Below are positions 44,082 through 46,699 of a stretch of DNA of 46,699 nt, in pieces. Positions within the stretch are counted from its first letter, which is position 1, and the number at the start of each line of letters is the position of its first letter. The stretch is taken from contig JBBDJG010000004.1 of NCBI GenBank assembly GCA_040880005.1, positions 1-46,699 on the forward strand, written 5' to 3'. The notes under the pieces were generated by a model. The model was not told the origin of the DNA and ran no database searches. It saw only the letters and a list, made by a program, of their open reading frames with translations. This DNA is from JBBDJG01 sp040880005 (GTDB lineage Bacteria > Actinomycetota > Thermoleophilia > Solirubrobacterales > JBBDJG01). Made by a program: the position numbers and the translations under genes.

Positions 44082-45875
44082 TGTGTACATGGCGTTGAGC
44101 GTGCCGTCGTACTTCTCGTAGCAGACGTTGCGCTTGACTTTCATCGTCGGCGTCAGCTCGCCGGTCTCCTGCGACAGGTCGTGGTCGAGGATCGTGAATT
44201 TCTTCACCTGCTCGACCTGGGCGTAACGCTGATTGACATCGTCGATCACGCCCTGGATCAGCGCGCGTACCTTCTCGTTTAGGCACAGAGAGGGCAGGTT
44301 CGTGTCGTCGATTCCCTGCTCGGTCGCCCAGGGCACGATCTCTTCTGGATCGAGCGTGACCAGCGCGGTCAGGTAGGGCTGCCGGTCACCGTACATCACT
44401 GCCTGCGAGACCCAGCGATTCTGCTTCATCGTGTTCTCCCAGTTGGCGGGCGTGATGTTCTTGCCGCCGGCCGTGATGATGATGTCCTTCTTGCGTCCGG
44501 TTATGTAGAGGAAGCCGTCCTCGTCGAGGCGACCGAGATCGCCCGTGTGCAGCCAGTCGTTGACGATCGTCTCCTTGGTCGCGTCCTCATTCTTGTAGTA
44601 GCCACGGAAGATGTTCGGTCCCTTGATCAAAACCTCGCCATCGTCGGCGATCTTGATCTCACATCCCTCCATCGCCCGGCCGACCGAGCCGATCCGGAAG
44701 TTGTCGAGCGTGTTGATCGTGGCCGCGGTCGAGGTCTCGGTCATGCCGTAGCCCTCCATGACGGGAACGCCGCAGGCGTAGAAGAACCGCAGGATCTCGG
44801 GCGCGATCGGCGCCGCACCGGTGACGCACTGCTTCATGTTGCCGCCGAAAAGGTTGCGCACGTTCACGAACAACGCCTCGTCAGCCTTGTTGAATGCGGC
44901 CAGGAGGTCGGCCGGAATGTCCTCGCCCCGGGTCTGCATCTGGCGCACCTTCACGCCCAGCTCCACGGCCTGCTCGAGCTGTTGCTTGTCAGGGGCGTTC
45001 GACGTTGCGAGCGTGTAGATCTTCTCGAAAATACGCGGCACCGACGGGAAATAGGTCGCCTTGACCTCCATCAGGTTGGGCACGATCTTCTTCGGATCAC
45101 GCTCCCAATAGGCGATCGTCGAGCCGACGTCGATGGCGATCAGCTGTATCAGGCGCGCGAATGCGTGCGCGAGCGGTAGGAACAGAAACACGACCTCGTT
45201 GGCGACCAGCACGTCCTCGCGCTCAGCCATGTCCAGCATCGAGCGCCAGTTGCGGTGGTCGATGATGCAGCCCTTGGGTGGCCCCGTCGTGCCCGAGGTG
45301 TAGATGTAGGTGGCGACGTCGTCGGGCGTCACAGCCGCTACGCGCTTGTCGAGGTCCGCCTCGGGGCGTGTTGCGCCCCTCTTGCGCACCGAGTCGATCG
45401 TCACGACGTCGTCAGCCGCGATCGGCTCGATCGCGATGATGTGCTCGAGGTTCGGGAGCTGGTCACGGACTTGACGGACCTTTTCGAGCTGCGCGTCGTC
45501 CTCGACGACCACCGCCTTCGACTCCGAGTGGTGCAGAACGTACTCGCACTCCTGCGGCGAGTTGGTCTGGTAGATCGGCACCACCGTGGCGCCGGCACAG
45601 AGAATCGCGAAGTCGGAGTAGGTCCACTCCGGACGGGTGTTCGACAGGATTCCGACCTTGTGGCCGGACTCGATGCCGAGGTCCATCAGCCCGAGCGAGA
45701 ACTCCTTGACGATCTGACCGAGCTCTGCGTAGGAGACTTCGACCCACTTGTCGGCAACCTTGTGCCGCTGGGCGACCAGCGAAGCATGCTTCGTCGCGGC
45801 GATCGTGAGCAGATCGGCCAGCGTGGTCGAGCCTGTGGATGCAGAACTCGCCGTCGCCGCGGTCTGGACCTCCAT
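44079..45875 (-). CDS. fadD: Long-chain fatty-acid--CoA ligase (AMP-forming)
   Basis: Activates fatty acids to acyl-CoA through an acyl-AMP. It has 598 residues: ATP/AMP P-loop IYTSGTTGPPKG (191-202), GYGMTETS, GDLGRLDEDGFLYITGRKKDIIITAGGKNITPANWE (hinge and A8), and a C-terminal segment ending in MYT supplied by the repeat. The closest type is the FAA1/FadD15-like long-chain enzymes. A very strong TAGGAGGAGGAGAG precedes the ATG. It is transcribed toward the patatin gene; gene symbol given for the family, not a proven orthologue. Confidence 0.93.
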   Translation of the reverse strand: MEVQTAATASSASTGSTTLADLLTIAATKHASLVAQRHKVADKWVEVSYAELGQIVKEFSLGLMDLGIESGHKVGILSNTRPEWTYSDFAILCAGATVVPIYQTNSPQECEYVLHHSESKAVVVEDDAQLEKVRQVRDQLPNLEHIIAIEPIAADDVVTIDSVRKRGATRPEADLDKRVAAVTPDDVATYIYTSGTTGPPKGCIIDHRNWRSMLDMAEREDVLVANEVVFLFLPLAHAFARLIQLIAIDVGSTIAYWERDPKKIVPNLMEVKATYFPSVPRIFEKIYTLATSNAPDKQQLEQAVELGVKVRQMQTRGEDIPADLLAAFNKADEALFVNVRNLFGGNMKQCVTGAAPIAPEILRFFYACGVPVMEGYGMTETSTAATINTLDNFRIGSVGRAMEGCEIKIADDGEVLIKGPNIFRGYYKNEDATKETIVNDWLHTGDLGRLDEDGFLYITGRKKDIIITAGGKNITPANWENTMKQNRWVSQAVMYGDRQPYLTALVTLDPEEIVPWATEQGIDDTNLPSLCLNEKVRALIQGVIDDVNQRYAQVEQVKKFTILDHDLSQETGELTPTMKVKRNVCYEKYDGTLNAMYT

Positions 45876-45942
45876 CTCTCCTCCTCCTAGGTGGCTTTCC
45901 CTTTGAGAGACGGTGCCTTGTACGGCCCGCCCTCTGGGCCGG

Positions 45943-45948
45943 ATTCTA
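45943..45948 (-). promoter_or_regulatory. -10 box and leader hairpin of the acyl-CoA synthetase gene
   Basis: On the minus strand GCTAGAAT places TAGAAT at 45943-45948, about 68 bases upstream of the ATG, again in the local GCTANNNT pattern. GGCCC (45924-45928)/GGGCC (45936-45940) can form a hairpin at the start of the leader. No -35 was seen. Confidence 0.4.
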
Positions 45949-45986
45949 GCCTCTGGGTGCGGATCGAGCGCCTGTGCCCGGATTCG

Positions 45987-46172
45987 CTAAGACGCCTCTG
46001 CCACCTGTGCCGGATGCTGGACCCGAGATTCCTTCAATGACGCGAGAAAGAGTGTCTTGTCGATCCTCCCCTGGAAGATCGGAACCCCCATCTGCATACA
46101 CTTCGTGATCACTTCCCTGCGCTTCATCCCGGTCATGTCTGCCAGCTCGGTGGGCGTCAGATGGTTCGCCAA
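45987..46172 (-). CDS. Small helix-turn-helix-like protein
   Basis: A 61-residue protein from TTG at 46172, with AGGGAGA about five bases upstream: MANHLTPTELADMTGMKRREVITKCMQMGVPIFQGRIDKTLFLASL..., a helix-turn-helix-like layout of the kind seen in MerR/excisionase-type small regulators, followed by a 'wing' (GVPIFQGRIDKTLF). A longer frame to 46358 exists, but its extra residues are Pro-rich and overlap the divergent promoter region. A promoter with a palindromic operator lies upstream, which suits an autoregulated DNA-binding protein. Family not firmly identified. Confidence 0.65.
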   Translation of the reverse strand: MANHLTPTELADMTGMKRREVITKCMQMGVPIFQGRIDKTLFLASLKESRVQHPAQVAEAS

Positions 46173-46229
46173 TGCAGTCTCCCTCTCTAGCTGGAGCGGC
46201 GGCTCCGCCGCTTGTTTCGTGCTCCAGTC

Positions 46230-46258
46230 CTTATATCGCGTCTGGCAGACGCGCACAA
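46230..46258 (-). promoter_or_regulatory. Promoter with perfect palindrome in its spacer
   Basis: On the minus strand, TTGTGC (46253-46258), a 17-base spacer and TATAAG (46230-46235). The spacer is a perfect palindrome with 8-bp arms and a single central base (CGCGTCTG-g-CAGACGCG, 46237-46253), a classic operator position. The leader that follows contains CTGGAGC (46191-46197)/GCTCCAG (46221-46227) and an inner AGCGGCGG/CCGCCGCT dyad. It drives the small HTH-like gene. Confidence 0.65.
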
Positions 46259-46348
46259 GCGACTGCCCTGGACACCGCCGGGCCTCAGGGGCCGGGCCCT
46301 CCGGAGTCGGTGGGGGGAATTGCACGCCCGGCCCGTAGAATCTCGCCC

Positions 46349-46591
46349 ATGACGGCATCGCAGCGGGATTCGTTCCTCGAGTCCCTGATGGACACCAACC
46401 TCTACAGCATGGGGGCCTATTTCTCGGACCAGCACCCTGAGCTGGTCGATGAGGTGATCGGCCAGAGCATGGCGATCGAAGGGCAGGGCATCCAGGGCTA
46501 TGCGGAAGAGAACGAACTCACGCTGGAGGAGTGCTTCGAGACGTTGATGACCGGACTCGCAGTGCGCTACTACAAGGCCGTTGCTTCTTAG
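46349..46591 (+). CDS. Small acidic protein of unknown function
   Basis: An 80-residue acidic, helical protein: MTASQRDSFLESLMDTNLYSMGAYFSDQHPELVDEVIGQSMAIEGQGIQGYAEENELTLEECFETLMTGLAVRYYKAVAS. No signal peptide or membrane span. TAGAAT (46336-46341) ends seven bases before the ATG and there is no Shine-Dalgarno, so transcription probably starts at the ATG (leaderless). The longer open frame upstream is in non-coding sequence. Divergent from the small HTH-like gene; function not recognised. Confidence 0.65.
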   Translation: MTASQRDSFLESLMDTNLYSMGAYFSDQHPELVDEVIGQSMAIEGQGIQGYAEENELTLEECFETLMTGLAVRYYKAVAS

Positions 46592-46635
46592 TGGACCTTC
46601 GGGGCCGGCGAACCTCTGCGACAATCCGCTGGCAT

Positions 46636-46699
46636 CGGGGCGTAGCGCAGCCTGGTAGCGCGCACCGTTCGGGTCGGTGAGGTCCCCGGTTCAAATCCG
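46636..46699 (+). tRNA. tRNA-Pro (anticodon CGG), cut by the window end
   Basis: Acceptor strand CGGGGCG (46636-46642), D-stem GCGC...GCGC with loop AGCCTGGTA, anticodon stem CACCG/CGGTG around loop TTCGGGT with anticodon CGG, variable AGGTC, and T-arm CCCGG-TTCAAAT-CCG. The 3' end lies outside the window. A -10-like GACAAT (46620-46625) precedes it by about ten bases. Confidence 0.95.

Noticed and set aside
44547..45890. Plus-strand frames antisense to the acyl-CoA synthetase (210 and 211 codons)
   Set aside because: Shadow frames with His/Arg/Val/Leu/Asp-rich low complexity and no start signals; the minus-strand enzyme is clear.

Overview
The window (46.7 kb, GC-rich, with frequent GTG and TTG starts and tightly overlapping genes) looks like a chromosomal segment of an actinomycete-type bacterium. 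RpoC carries the coiled-coil insertion after its N-terminal zinc finger that is seen in Actinomycetota, and S4, S14 and L36 are the zinc-binding (C+) forms. The unusual low-complexity tails on several ribosomal proteins and the accessory genes suggest a deep branch such as Thermoleophilia/Solirubrobacterales. That placement is an inference; no marker phylogeny was run.

Layout. (1) 1-9042: rplJ-rplL-rpoB-rpoC, with a structured rplL-rpoB spacer and a candidate rpoB promoter. (2) 9043-10795: an accessory pocket with a palindrome, a 14-codon relic of a FitA/VapB-like antitoxin, a HAD-type phosphatase-like gene on the minus strand and a DMT/NIPA-like membrane transporter. (3) 10796-15890: the str cluster rpsL-rpsG-fusA-tuf, interrupted by an antisense four-helix membrane-protein gene; fusA and tuf have long structured leaders. 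(4) 15891-32282: the S10-spc-alpha super-cluster, in the order rpsJ-rplCDWB-rpsS-rplV-rpsC-rplP-rpmC-rpsQ-rplNXE-rpsNH-rplFR-rpsE-rpmD-rplO-secY-adk-map-rpmJ-rpsMKD-rpoA-rplQ. truA follows at 32302. infA is missing from its usual place between map and rpmJ. (5) 33118-37986: a four-gene minus-strand operon of type IV pilus/pseudopilus minor-pilin-like proteins, including two large paralogues. (6) 38269-42568: surE-ligA, convergent with dacB and a newly noticed 62-codon gene. (7) 42713-46699: a patatin-like phospholipase, a long-chain acyl-CoA synthetase, two small genes and a tRNA-Pro(CGG) cut by the window end.

The genes mainly make the transcription and translation machinery: RNA polymerase subunits alpha, beta and beta', about thirty ribosomal proteins, EF-G, EF-Tu, the SecY translocon, and protein or RNA maturation enzymes (Map, TruA). 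The most unusual signals are non-coding. Two different long imperfect inverted-repeat insertions sit exactly at stop codons inside the conserved clusters (after tuf with a TAA duplication, and between rplP and rpmC with a CTAG duplication). The second separates the rpmC Shine-Dalgarno from its start codon, but its predicted hairpin would bring them together again. A second dispersed element of about 75-80 bp fills two convergent intergenic regions and supplies the TAG stop of the minus-strand gene in both. Several starts lack a Shine-Dalgarno and have a -10-like box 6-13 nt upstream, which suggests leaderless or near-leaderless transcripts.
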